From assembly GCF_014839805.1 (NCBI RefSeq), contig NC_051115.1, forward strand, positions 3,842,600-3,906,599: 64,000 nucleotides of DNA, read 5' to 3'. Under the pieces are notes generated by a model that was not told the origin of the DNA, did not search any database, and saw only the letters and a program-made list of their open reading frames with translations. The position numbers and the translations under genes are program-made. Shown here in pieces: positions 11,760 through 22,799 of the stretch. This DNA comes from Manduca sexta. Its lineage: Eukaryota; Arthropoda; Insecta; Lepidoptera; Sphingidae. Numbering within the stretch: the stretch's first letter is position 1; every line of letters begins with the position of its first letter.

Positions 11760-11925
11760 AGTATTCCATTGCGCTCGTCTGAGACATGAGATGTTAAATA
11801 TGTCCAGTAGTTACACTGGCTACAATGTTCTTCAAACTACACAATAGTGACTACACACTGCTGCTTAGCGGCAGAAATAGACATTGCGGTCTCTCACATA
11901 ATGAGAGACTAGTGATTTTGAATTA
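11760..11925 (+). mobile_element. MITE-N fragment
   Basis: CGTCTGAGACATGAGATGTT, TGTCCAGTAGTTACACTGGC and TTAGCGGCAGAAATAGACAT occur in family order. Nearby 11716, 12213 and 12682 carry separate CAGG(G/A)TGT motifs that often mark element ends, but I cannot delimit those elements. Confidence 0.6.
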
Positions 11926-11929
11926 TGAA

Positions 11930-13185
11930 ACTGGTATAACAAAATATTTATCATATTCACTTAATTCATTTGCAATGTTTAATAAGTCGAGAATAATCTA
12001 TATTTTGCTTTTAGAGTTGCTATTCTAAATTATTGATGAAAAAATCCAATTTTTATAGTCTCACTTCACCAACAAGTTAGAAATAATATTGACTTTTATT
12101 GATACCTTCATTTAGAACCACCCTGTATCTACATTTGATAATTTCATTATTAATAAGTTTAACTATATTATCTACTTCACTAGTCACAGCACCTAAAAAC
12201 AACATAACTATACAGGATGTTTCGAGATAGGTGGATTTTTTATAACACATTTTATAGTAAAAATACAACTATCGTTATAATGGTATAATGTTTTTTTTTT
12301 GTGTTGGGTAATTTCGGACAGCGGGGTAAAACCGTTATATCAACTACTGCTAACATTTGTTTTCCTAATATTCACAATTATGTTACGCAAAATACCGGAA
12401 AGTCGCTAAAATACCTTTGTTATAAGTTTAAAAAAACAGTGTTACATGACGCGTTGTACGAACGTAAGTCTGCGTGATAAAACGTAAAGTCCAGCAACTT
12501 CTTTTATTCCATCAGCCCAGCGATCCCACGGCCTGCCGACGCGAACATATCTTATTGAATATTATTTGCAATTTTATTTAAGTAATTTGTAACATTTCTT
12601 TGCTAATAAATTGGTTACAGTTTAGCAGTTTGATAACCGGTATTACCCGATCCGAACTTACCCTACTATATCCTGACTATACAGGGTGTTTCAAGGTCGA
12701 TATTCGGTGATACCTACATGTTGTACCAAAAAAACCTTTAGTTATTATATTAAAATATTTCATCCACCCATCTCTACAAATTGGCAATAATTCATTACCT
12801 TCAAATGAAAATGATACTTTATAATAATTCATACACTATTTTTAATTATCTAAATATATACCTACCCTCATTTTTGAACTATAAATGCTGGACAAATGGA
12901 CTGGCAAAATAGACGGTGGTAACTACACAAACGGACTACACCGTATGGAACCCACCTGTCACCCATGAAGTGTCACCCTCCCGCAATGTCAACCTCGCCG
13001 GATGTCTTGTAAGATTGACACCACACGAGACCTACCTGTCACCCCATGTGTCACCCCGACTAATGTCACCCCTTCGGGTGTCTCCCTCACTGGATGTCAC
13101 CTGCATCAAATGACCTCTCAAGATATTAATTGTCAACCTCATCAGATGTCACCCCCGTTGTCACCCTTGTCACCCCAACCCCAGC
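11930..13185. other. Intergenic DNA downstream of COQ2
   Basis: AT-rich to about 12890. Then a run at 12950-13180 repeats GTCACCC and GATGTCACC motifs at irregular spacing, a degenerate minisatellite just beyond the COQ2 stop codon. No coding signal. Confidence 0.5.
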
Positions 13186-13187
13186 CA

Positions 13188-16100
13188 CTAAAAGAAGCAA
13201 CTCTTAGCACTATCAGCGTCTTGCGGTTGCTTCCTGCTATTCTCTTTGTACTGATGGTACCCACCGCCCAGTATGCCCAATAGGATGAGACCGCCGAGTA
13301 ACGAGTTCGATTTGAACTTGGCCGCGCATTCTTGCGCGTTTTCTGTGTCCAACGTGTAGATCTGTGGACAAAATAATAGGGTAGTTGGGTATTCTTCGGG
13401 TAGTCATCTTAGGTAGCTAGGCTAGGGCTCATGTCCTCACCGGTGAGGATCGCGACGCGTTCCTCCCTTTATCTTTATTAAGATTATATCTTCTTTCCTG
13501 CCAGCCCGAGCTGGCTTCTTTGCTTACTTTTCGACTTTAATTTATGTCCAACTAGCGACCCGCCCCGGCTTCGCACGGGTGCAATGCTGATACTAAATAC
13601 ACTACAGAAAACTGTGAACGTTGTATATAAAAACATAGCGGCCCGCTCTGGCTTCGCACGGGTATAACATAACAAAATAACAGTATTTCTCCACTATTTA
13701 ATGGATGTTGTTATACATATAGACCTTCCTCTTGAATCACTCTGTCTATTAAAAAAAACGCATCAAAATCCGTTGCGTAGTTTTAAAGATTTAAGCACAC
13801 AAAGGGACAGAGAAAGCGACTTTGTTTTATACTATGTAGTGATATAAATTGTCTTCAGTTATACAAGCGAGTTAATTTAAGTAATAATTAAATATTCATG
13901 TACCTTGACTTATCATAAGTTCGCCTACGTGATGAATAAAACATTTTATTTGTTTACTTTATGTTTTTTTAATACATTTATCAAACACTTGCTCGCGGCT
14001 TCATCTATGAAGTAGTTTTCCGTGATAGTCCCGCTATATTTTCTTTGCCTATAACCTTCCCAGGGTCTTGAACTATCTCCATACCATTCATAAAAATCCA
14101 TACTTAATTTTTTAGTACCTGATGTGCCAGAATACTTTCCCGGGATAGTCTATAACCTTCCCAGGGTCTTGAACTATCTCCATACCATTCATAAAAATCC
14201 ATACTTAATTTTTTAGTACCTGATGTGCCAGAATACTTTCCCGGGATAGTCTATAACCTTCCCAGGGTCTTGAACTATCTCCATACCATTCATAAAAATC
14301 CATACTTAATTTTTTAGTACCTGATGTGCCAGAATACTTTCCCGGGATAGTCTATAACCTTCTCAGGGTCTTAAACTATCTCCATACCATTCATAAAAAT
14401 CTGTGCTTAAGTTTTTAGTACCTGATGCGCCAGAATGGCCGAGAACGCGGCCAACGCGCCCGAGTACGCGTGCGACAGTCCCGCCGCTGCGCCCGCGCAC
14501 GCGAAACACGCGGCACTCACACCCAGCGTCGCCGTCAGCGCGGCGCGAGTGCGAGTCCCGAACGTCAACGCTGTGGACTTGACGCCTACACGGGCGTCAT
14601 CCGCTTTGTCCTGAGAAAACATTGGACAAACATTCTCAACAAGAGAAGTTAACAAGATTAAATAGTCATCACTTAGGTAGCTAGTGAAAGGCTGGTAGGT
14701 TAGCTAGGTTAGGGCTCATGTCCTCGCCGGTGAGGATCGCGACGCGTTACCCTTCTATTTCCCCCTACTCGCCAGCCCGAGCTGGTTACTTCGGTTTGTA
14801 CCTAGTCTTTTGTATAAACTTTATCCCTAATTTAAAATGTCCATAGTTATATAAGTAATTTTAATAGTTGTTTAGAAATAATAATTATTCTTATTCTTTG
14901 TTTTGACGTATCATAAGTGCAACTTTGTTCGCCTACGTGATAAATAAAGTATTTTATTTTATTATTTATTTTATTTAATCCCATCTATAAAAAGAACAAA
15001 CAAAACGTATGTTTGGAATGTAACCTTTTTATAGCAATCAGTATTTCAGCTTTATTTTCATACTAGCGTTTGCTCGCGGCTCCAACGTGATAGGATTTTT
15101 TCAAGATATAATAGAGCCTATGTTTTAAGTTCAACCTCTACCATTATACACGAAAGGGTGGGGCTAGCGGGTGTCCTGACCCCCCTCCCCCCACTGGGCT
15201 GGATCTAGGACTACTGATAATTCTTTAATCTCATTGAAAATACACTAATGTCACGCACGATACAATCACATTCTGTTATTTATGTTCAGAGAAAAAAAAT
15301 GCATTATTAAATTTAAAAAAGCGGCGATAGCCTAGTTGGTTGTGGAATGGACTACTACTACTACTAACGACGGACGGACGAACGGACGAACGGACCCAAA
15401 CACACCACTGACTTTTCTATAATTATGTATTTGTGAATATCGCTTGCTTTAACGATGAAGGAAAACATCGTGAGGAAACCTGCATACCTGAGTTCTCTTT
15501 AGGAATGAGGGTGTGTGAAGTCCTGCACTACAGCGTGGTGGACTAAGGCCTAATCCCTCCCAGTAGAGGAGGCCCAACAGTGGGACAGTATATAATACAG
15601 GACTGATATTATTATTAGATATTATAAACGATTACGAGTCTGTTTGACTGGACCTCGACATGAGATTAATATTGGAAACTTTTATTAAAACCGGCTGATA
15701 GTACTCTGGTTACCCTTTTAGGATAAAAGCGTAATGTTTTTATAACTAAAAGCTCACCTGATGCGCATATATAGTATCGTAAACTACAGTCCACGCCAAA
15801 GACCCTGCGTAGAGCGGGAGACACACTTCAGGGTCTATTTGACCCTGGACCGCACTGTACCCCAACAACGCGCCCCAGTTGAACGTGGCGCCGAGTAAGA
15901 TTTGCGGGTAGTTTGTAAACCTTTTAGCTAGCGGATACGTTATTACTAGAACTGGAACAGAAAAAAATGAACGGTGTAATGAGTAATGAGAATGAATGGT
16001 TGAACGGTTTAATGAGTAATAAGAATGAATGGTTGAACGGTGTAATGAGTAATGAGAATGAATGGTTGAACGGTGTAATGAGTAATGAGAATGAATGGTT

Positions 16101-19100
16101 GCACGGTATAATGAGTCATAATAATGATTGATTGAAAGGTTTAATCCATACAAAAATATAACGCTGATGATTCTGAATGCTTTAATCGCAAAAACTACTG
16201 ATTCAACTTGAAAATTAATTTTATTTTATAAATTGTATATAAATAAATGTATTTTATTTATCTAGCATATATAATAATATAATATCAGCCCTGTATTATA
16301 TACTTGCCCACTGCTGAGCACGGGCCTCCTCTAGTACTGAGAGGGATAAGGCCTTAGTCCACCACGCTGTAGTGCGGGTAGACTTCACACACCCACATTC
16401 CTATAGAGAACTTCTCAGATATGCTGGTTTCCTCACGAAGAATTTCTTTTTCATATTATTTTCTTTTACTTATAAAATTGCGGCGATAGCCTAGTTGGGT
16501 GTGGGACGGACTGCCGAGACGAATGTCCGCGGTTCAAAACCCAAACGCACCTCCGACTTTTCTAAATTATGTGTGAGTTATCGCTTGCTTTAACGGTGCA
16601 GGGAAACATCGTGAGGAAACCTGAGAAGTTCTCTATAGGAATGTCGAGGGTGTGTGAAGTCTACCCGCACTACAGCGTGGTGGACTAAGGCCTAATCCCT
16701 CTCAGTAGAGGAGGCCCAGCAGTGGGACGTATATAATACAGGGCTGATATATCTACCCCATTAGTTAATACTTACGCATACTGCTCGCTCCCAACACCAC
16801 GCTATAACAATTGAGCTGTAACAGCACAGAGAGTGCGAGAGACAGCTGAGCCGCGAGGAACACTGTGGCGCCGGTCATGGACACCTCGCCAGTCACCAAC
16901 GGACGGTCTTTCGTTCGTTCGACCTGCAACGATAGCCTTACTGATTTTTTTGTACAGACTGCAGTCAACACTGTGGGAGATCTAGGAATGGTATCTTGAT
17001 CTCTCATAGTTTAACCACTGCAGGGCCTTGGAAGAAAATAAAAAAGAAAGAAAGAAAAAAAAATTAGCTGTTCTCTGAACCACAAGGCAGAACGTAATAG
17101 GTACACACCACAGTACAGGGATATGTGCTAAGATGTTTTGATTACATAGATACGTTGTCCGAGCTCAATACTGGCAAGACGAATGCAAGGTAATTGCCCG
17201 ACATTCACTTAGTCAACCTCCAACCACTGTCGCGGCTAATCGGCTTACTAACTTTTGTATTTTTATAAATAAAATGCCTTCCTGTGTTTTTAGACGATGT
17301 ACAAATTATACTTCAACTGTGAATTAAAAAAACGTTTCATTTCATACGTTAGTAAAAAGTATACACTATTTAACTTATTTTTAACTAATAAATGCATTTT
17401 ATTCGACTGTCATGGCGACCTGAGACCAATAAACTAGATGGCCACGGCGGTCGACGCTCGGGAACGCTCGGGTACACTCGGGCCGTATCAATGCGAGCTG
17501 CTAGGGCTGTACAAGTATGTGACTATAGTAAAGAGTGCGCTGTTTTATGTGCAATTTTGTTAGTCTATGACGTGTCTATTTGTAAATCGTCATTGACTGC
17601 AGCCCTCATTATATGCGAAACAATAGGGTACCGGGCTCATTTTCGTTCTTTACTATTATCAAATATTTACATAATATAAATTATAACACAGAAGGAATTA
17701 TTAAAATCCGGTAAAAAATCAACAAGTTATAAGTCTTTGAATTGCGGTGGAAGGAGTAATTACCACGAAACAGAAAAGAGACAAAATACCCACATGTGAC
17801 GTCATCGGGAATTACGACGCGTGCGAAAGAAAGAGATGAAGCGATATCCCCACATCGCGCCCACTTCTGCACGTTACAATATTTTAAATATGTATTACTC
17901 CCTCATTTTTTAACCAATTTTTATGCAGTTTTCGCAGGAGTGCTTCTTTTTCGTATTATTAACCATTCAATATAGAATAATGTACAAAATCAAGCAAAGG
18001 CCGGTCCCCTATTGCAAAACATTTCAATTATAATTTACATGTAGTAAGCCGACTCTTTTGTTAAAAATATACTGCCCGACCCGGGTCCGAACCCGCGACT
18101 TTTACAGTCGTATTGTTATACAACTATGCCACTGATGTAGTCAAACTGTTTACATTGCTTTTTATGCTTACATATTATAAAGTCGAGATATATTTCATGT
18201 TTACATGGATTAAGCTAGGTTCCACAAGGACTCAAAAACGAACTGCATTTTCAAAAGCAAGTTCTTTAAATAATTATGTACTTATGAAATCTGTAGTTAT
18301 TTTTGGTATATGTGTGTAACGTTAGACAAATGAATTCTCCTATACCGGAAATCGAAACAATTGTATTCTTGAGGAATAGGTAGTGTTAAAACATTGCTCG
18401 ACGTAAGTTGAGGACTGCCTGTGCTTACAAGAACACTTTGAAGCGATTGCCTCTTGAATTTTTGCAAACAATTTTAATCACTAATACGAGATTTTTCAAA
18501 AATCCGTCTATTATGTAGACTGCATTTATCTATATATTTAAAAATGAATCCCTATTTCCCTTGGTCACGCCATCACGCGTGAACTGCTGGACCGATTTCA
18601 TTATTATTTTGTTGTGTTTGTTATTGTCAGGAGAAGGATCTTATGAAAGGAAAAATTAAGGAAGTTGAGCGGAACGTTAGAAAATTTAAGAAAAGTTAAT
18701 TTCAGCGATTGACAGAATGCGCGCTGCAAATTCGTAGTAATGACGGGACAACGTCTGTCGGGTCAACTAGTCACTACATAGTATAAAACAAAGTCGCTTT
18801 CTCTGTCCTTTGTATGCTAAAATCTTTAAAACTACGCAACGGATTTTGATGCGGTTTTTTTTAATAGATAGAGTGATTCAAGAGGAAGGTTTATATGTAT
18901 AATAACTTCCATTAAATAGTGGAAAAATACTGTTATTTTGTTATTTTATACCCGTGCGAAGCCAGAGCAGGCCGCTATGTTTTTATATACAGTTTTTCTG
19001 TAGTGTATTTAGTATCAGCATTGCACCCGTGCGAAGCCGTGGCGGGTCGCTAGTATTCTATAAAGATATCTAAGATTATATAGAGCGGACTTTGGGTAGA

Positions 19101-22100
19101 TTGTGATACTTGCTCTCATGCGATGGTTCAATCTATCGTGAAATAGCAAAACATCAATATAATACTTCATATTTTTCCACATCATGATTTGCACGTTTTC
19201 AATGCGAATATTAGCATATTTTCTGTTATTATTTTTGTATTAATATCTAAGGACGCTGTGACATCTCATACGGATATTTCAAACAAGACTTATTAATAAC
19301 TAGCTTTTGCCCGCGGCTCCGCCCGCGTTATAAAGTTTTTCGGGCTAAAGTTTTCCGTTATAAAAGTCACGCTATATATTTTCCCGGGAGCCTATGTTCT
19401 TCCCAGGGTCTCAAACTGTCTCCATACCAAATTTTATCCTAATACGTTGAGTAGTTTTGAGTTTAACACGTTCGGGCAGACCGATGCAGCGGGGGACTTT
19501 GTTTTACAATATATTTTTGTAGAACTTTTAAGAGGAACAATCCCGTCATACATTATTGTTGCATAACTTTAACCGTTTACGCAGCGCACGCAACAGAAGC
19601 TCTCAAAACTAATAAATTGTCCCCGTTTTTGCATCATGTTTGATTACTGCTCCGCTCCTATTGGTCATAGCGTGACGATATATAACCTATAGCACTCCAC
19701 GAACAAAGGGCTATCCAACGCAAAAAGATTTTTTCAGTTCGAACCGGTAGTTCCTGAGATTAGCGATTACTGCTCCGCTCCTATTGGGTATAGCGTAATG
19801 ATATATAGCCTATAGCACTCCACGAACAAAGGGCTATCCAACGCAAAAAGATTTTTTCAGTTTGGGCCGGTAGTTCCTGAGATTAGCGCGTTCAAACAAA
19901 CAAACTATTCAGCTTTATATAATAGTATAGATTAGTAATAACTTGAGGCACAAATTTGTTCCTAACTATATAGTATAATGTATTTGATATTAGATACCTA
20001 TGTATTTACAGATTTTTTTCATTTACCTTATTCAATTTACAAGTTTATGTTCATTTTGTTTGCATAGTAATTAAGTAATTATTCTAAACAAATTAATTCA
20101 ATTAAATATATAGTTTTAATAAATCTAATAACTCCCTTTCATTTATCATGTTCCCTCCATTTTTACACCCAACTTGGTGTTCAAGTTTACCGAACACGCC
20201 AACAGATGGCGTTGGTTAAACGTAAAATTTTCACTTATTCCTTCGTAAATAATTAAAAAAACAACATATAATATTTTTAAAAATACAGTAAAATTCCGCA
20301 TAATTTTCTCGACATATTCGCGTATTTTATAATGTCGCGCGTCAATTGTTGCGCGTGTGAGGGCGTGTTGCGCGCCGTGGCCGCTGCATCGCGGTATCGT
20401 TTGGTCAATATCAATTGGTTAGGTCGGTAAGTGAAGGTTGACTATTTGATTAAAAACTGCTGGACATAGGCCTCCTATTAGTCCGATTTTTGGAAGCGCT
20501 CGCACTCTTAAGGGTGTTAGAGGCTTAATTATACCTAGAAAATATAATGTTATAAATTATTGAATATTGAATGAATGAATAATAATAAAACAACGGGGAT
20601 AACCTAGTTGGGTGTGGAACGGACTGCGAAGACGAATGTCCGCAGGTTCAAATCCCAAACACACATCTGACTTTTCTAAATTATGTGTGTATTTGTGAAT
20701 TATCGTTCGCTTTAACGGTGAAGGAAAACATCGTGAGGAAACCTGCACATCTGAGAAGTTCTCTATAGGAATTTCGAAGGTGTGTGAAGTCTACCCGCAC
20801 TACAGCGTGGTGGACTAAGGCCTAATCTCTCAGTAGAGGAGGCCCAACAGAGAGACAGTATATAATACAGGGCTGATATTATTATATTATATATAATATT
20901 TTTAGCGGCATATAGGTAAGAACTTCACGCGGTCGAACCCACGAGCAAAATCTAGTACAAAATTGTTCCTAAGCTCCAGAAATCTTGAACATTACCTGAG
21001 CATCGACATCTCTGTCCCACATGTCGTTTATAGTGCATCCAGCTCCTCGCATAAGTCCAGCTCCAACGAGGAACAAAGCAGCTGTTTGGAGTGAGGTTTG
21101 CAGAGGCACGTTCCCGGGGACAGTTGCCAATGCTATCGACCAAGAACAAGGCCAGTACAGGAGGTAGACACCTGGAAATTATGATTTTTTTATTTTTATT
21201 TGTTTATCAAAAAAACGGCAATAGCCTAGTTGGTTGTGCAACGGACTGCCGAGACGAATGTCCGTAAATTCAAAACCCAAACACACCTCTGATTTTTCTA
21301 AAAATAATCCCGCTGTCGTAAAACCCAAAAGCGTACTGAATTAGGGGACATCTTAATCTCTCCATATATAAAGCATCGATATGTACAGAGTCAATTTGAC
21401 ATTGCGTTACTAAATGAAACCACATACTCGTCTTCACCTTTGCTGACATTGTGCCAAAAATCATCCATTAATAACTAATATTTTCACCAAAAATCCTGGT
21501 TTTAGTTTTCAAATTTTCTGATCATTTTGTAGTCTAATGCGAATATGGCGTGTGTGAGTGTATATCTGAGTTAAAGTATGATGTCGCTGCGACGAATTAT
21601 CTTAGAGTAGTAGTAGTGGCATTAGTGTAAAATTAAAATGACTTTTTATTAATATTTATTTTGTTCGAAACTTACACGTTTTTTATTTTACATTTACGGC
21701 TCAAGTAACTTATTGTAGTGTTATATCCAAGTAGATAAGTATGTGGTTTCATTTAGTAACGCGATGTCAAAATGACCCTGTATTAAGTGTTCGGGTAAAA
21801 TCTTGCATATACACTGTGTTTACAAACAAACCTAATTTAAAACGTCCATAGTTATATAATTAATTTTAATAGTTGTTTAGAAATAATAATAATTGTTCTT
21901 ATGCTTTATTTTGACGTATCATAAGTGCAACTTTGTTCGCCTACGTGATAAATAAAGTATTTTATTTTTTAATTTTTTATTGCAATTTAAATAAAAGCTT
22001 GTAAAACATATACATACCTACAGGCTTATCCCATCTCGCCAATTTGACATACGGCAATATTTTATCCCGCCAAACCTCCTTTCTATGCTCCCTCTTGTCT

Positions 22101-22294
22101 ATACCCAATTTGTCTAAAACAATCTTTGGCGTTGTGGTCTCTATGACTACTTTTTGTCTATGCTGATCGCTGTGCGTCGAATGCACTCTGGTCTGAACAT
22201 ATTGACTGTGGTAACACACGCATTGTGCGGATGAGGGTATTTTCAGATTTTGTAGGAACCTCCCCATTTGGATGATTTGGTTTGATTTGAACAT
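13188..22294 (-). CDS. COQ2: 4-hydroxybenzoate polyprenyltransferase, mitochondrial
   Basis: This enzyme attaches the polyprenyl tail to 4-hydroxybenzoate in the mitochondrial inner membrane, the second committed step of ubiquinone synthesis. Six exons on the minus strand fit in phase: 22294-22018, 21171-20996, 16923-16776, 15951-15758, 14610-14422 and 13361-13188, totalling 1158 nt (385 residues plus TAG). The first Asp-rich motif, NDMWDRDVD at about 141-149 and followed by VERTKDRP, is the UbiA prenyl-diphosphate/Mg site. The second, [13 protein letters not shown] at about 258-270, spans the exon 4-5 junction. Hydrophobic segments such as [15 protein letters not shown] are membrane helices. 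The first about 40 residues are Arg/Lys-rich and acid-poor, as in a mitochondrial presequence. An acceptor-like TTCCAG at 22314-22319 implies a 5' UTR exon further upstream. Exon 5 is much more GC-rich than the rest. Two introns carry tandem repeats abutting exon edges (see 14050 and 15967). Identity is secure; the exact start is slightly less so. Confidence 0.93.
13384..13975 (+). mobile_element. Element R copy interrupted by Helitron C
   Basis: Element R is the 3' part of a retroelement: GGTAGTCATC, a GGTGAGGATCGCGACGCGTT block, GCCAGCCCGAGCTGG, and an end at CCTACGTGATAAATAAAG with the polyadenylation-like AATAAA. Here it is split at TATGTCCAA by the Helitron at 13552-13842 and resumes at TATAAATTG. 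Confidence 0.75.
13552..13842 (-). mobile_element. Helitron C nested in element R
   Basis: Plus strand reads CTAGCGACCCGCCCCGGCTT to CTATGTAGTGA, i.e. TC to CTAG on the minus strand. The flanks are A on one side and T on the other, the Helitron target. Confidence 0.8.
14050..14436 (-). repeat. 101-bp tandem repeat carrying the COQ2 exon 5 end and splice donor
   Basis: Units begin at 14050, 14151, 14252 and 14353, exactly 101 bp apart; the fourth runs into COQ2 exon 5. Each of the first three contains, on the minus strand, ATTCTGGCACATCAG|GTACTA. This is the last five codons of exon 5 (Ile-Leu-Ala-His-Gln, one synonymous change) plus the intact splice donor. It is joined to a segment (TATAACCTTCCCAGGGTCTT) resembling Helitron A sequence. 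The three decoy donors lie inside intron 5, downstream of the real one at 14422/14421. Confidence 0.9.
14660..14970 (+). mobile_element. Element R copy
   Basis: Same order of blocks as 25190-25500, ending CCTACGTGATAAATAAAGTA followed by an AT-rich tail. Confidence 0.75.
15060..15145 (-). mobile_element. Helitron A 3'-end fragment
   Basis: ACTAGCGTTTGCTCGCGGCTCC is the reverse complement of the Helitron A terminal hairpin and CTAG end, with a diverged remnant after it. Confidence 0.5.
15320..15625 (+). mobile_element. SINE-M copy
   Basis: GCGGCGATAGCCTAGTTGGT to GTATATAATACAGGACTGAT, with a small local expansion (ACTACTACTACT and GGACGGACGAACGGACGAAC) near box B. It lies in COQ2 intron 5's neighbour, between exons 4 and 5. 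Confidence 0.85.
15967..16145 (-). repeat. 33-bp minisatellite beside the COQ2 exon 4 acceptor
   Basis: Units of AATGAATGGTTGAACGG... recur at 15991, 16024, 16057 and 16090, exactly 33 bp apart, with decayed units at either end. The array ends within about 15 bp of the exon 4 splice acceptor (CAG at 15954-15952). Because 33 is divisible by three it stays open in the exon 4 frame, but the acceptor is good and the family alignment ends there, so I treat it as intronic. Confidence 0.85.
16272..16441 (-). mobile_element. SINE-M 3' fragment
   Basis: Reverse copy from the tail (AATATCAGCCCTGTATTATA) to TGGTTTCCTCACGA; box A half missing. Confidence 0.75.
16480..16755 (+). mobile_element. SINE-M copy
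   Basis: GCGGCGATAGCCTAGTTGGG to ATAATACAGGGCTGATAT, ending about 20 bp from the COQ2 exon 3 donor. Confidence 0.85.
17120..17620 (+). mobile_element. Element A, copy with THAP-like start exon
   Basis: Shares with 59296-60440 the block ATACGTTGTCCGAGCTCAAT, CACTTAGTCAACCTCCAACC, an ATG segment, and the 3' block ATGTGCAATTTTGTTAGTC. The ATG segment at about 17274 reads [11 protein letters not shown], like the start of a THAP zinc-finger domain (first two Cys). The frame closes soon after, so this is a remnant. Confidence 0.55.
17621..18014. mobile_element. MITE-P, full copy, 394 bp
   Basis: Ends CAATAGGGTACCG and CGGTCCCCTATTG (one mismatch between terminal repeats); same length as the copy at 11086. 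It sits directly at the end of element A. Confidence 0.85.
18060..18140 (-). mobile_element. tRNA-like SINE head (SINE-3 type)
   Basis: On the minus strand TGGCATAGTTGTA resembles box A and GGTTCGGACCCGGGTCGGGC resembles box B, but no four-arm fold forms and the box spacing is that of the SINE-3 copies. Confidence 0.55.
18529..18770 (+). mobile_element. Helitron B copy
   Basis: TCTATATATTTAAAAATGAA at the start; hairpin GACGGGACAACGTCTGTC and GGGTCAACTAG at the end. Confidence 0.8.
18771..19053 (+). mobile_element. Helitron C copy, abutting Helitron B
   Basis: Starts TCACTACATAGTATAAAAC immediately after the CTAG of Helitron B and ends GGCGGGTCGCTAG before T. Two Helitron families are thus joined head to tail with no spacer. 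Confidence 0.8.
19070..19975 (+). mobile_element. MITE-X copy interrupted by Helitron A
   Basis: The outer parts (AGATTATATAGAGCGG... and AGTAATAACTTGAGGCACAA) match the uninterrupted copy at 61240-61555. The Helitron at 19300-19931 splits them. Confidence 0.75.
19300..19931 (-). mobile_element. Helitron A, 632 bp, with internal duplication
   Basis: Reverse copy: CTAGCTTTTGCCCGCGGC at the left and TATATAATAGTATAGA at the right. A segment of about 120 bp (ACTGCTCCGCTCCTATTGG ... GTAGTTCCTGAGATTAGCG) is present twice in tandem at about 19645-19885, explaining the extra length over the 495-bp copy. Confidence 0.8.
19976..20590. other. COQ2 intron 2 DNA, nothing recognised
   Basis: AT-rich, with a GC-richer patch at 20330-20400 (CGCGCGTCAATTGTTGCGCG). 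No coding or repeat signal that I can name. Confidence 0.5.
20592..20885 (+). mobile_element. SINE-M copy
   Basis: Box A GATAACCTAGTTGGGTGTGG, box B GCAGGTTCAAATCCC, and tail ATAATACAGGGCTGATATTA. Confidence 0.85.
21211..21302 (+). mobile_element. SINE-M 5' fragment
   Basis: GGCAATAGCCTAGTTGGTTG through CACACCTCTGATTTTTCTAA; the rest is absent. Confidence 0.7.
21384..21782. mobile_element. MITE with about 45-bp terminal inverted repeats
   Basis: Left end TACAGAGTCAATTTGACATT and, inverted, right end AATGACCCTGTA. The inverted similarity continues through GTTACTAAATGAAACCACAT. A partial copy of the right half lies at 51137-51264. Confidence 0.75.
21830..21980 (+). mobile_element. Element R 3' end
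   Basis: Only the last 140 bp of element R, ending CCTACGTGATAAATAAAG, just beside the COQ2 exon 1 donor. Confidence 0.7.
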
Positions 22295-22604
22295 TATGGA
22301 CTATGGCGGTAACCTGGAACAATTTATTACACATAAATTTTTTGAAAACTACAGAGACAACATGACACATAGATTAAAAACAATAAAAGAACACATTGTT
22401 CATTTTATTATTATTTAACTTTATTTATAAAACTATAAAAAAAAACATAACACACAGATTAAAAACAAACAACTCATTATCCACAACAGTTTTAACAGAT
22501 TACAATATGTAAACAAAAACAAAGATGGCGTGGCGGGATACAAGTACGCACTTACACCCAATAGCCAATAATTACAATTCTTTGAATTGCTCAAATACTA
22601 TTAC

Positions 22605-22700
22605 ATCTTATGTATATAAAAATGAATCCCTATTTCCCTTGGTCATGCCATCACACGTAAACGGCTGGACCGATTTCACTATTTTGTTGTGTTTGTTTTT
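22605..22700 (+). mobile_element. Helitron B 5'-end fragment
   Basis: ATGTATATAAAAATGAATCC and GGACCGATTTCACTATTTTG match the Helitron B start; no 3' end is present. Confidence 0.6.
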
Positions 22701-22799
22701 GTCAGGAGAAGGATCTTTTATAATATTTTTGTATTTTCTAATATTTTATAATGTGGATATTGTGTCATTATTTTAACAATAAAAATGCCACTAAATTCG

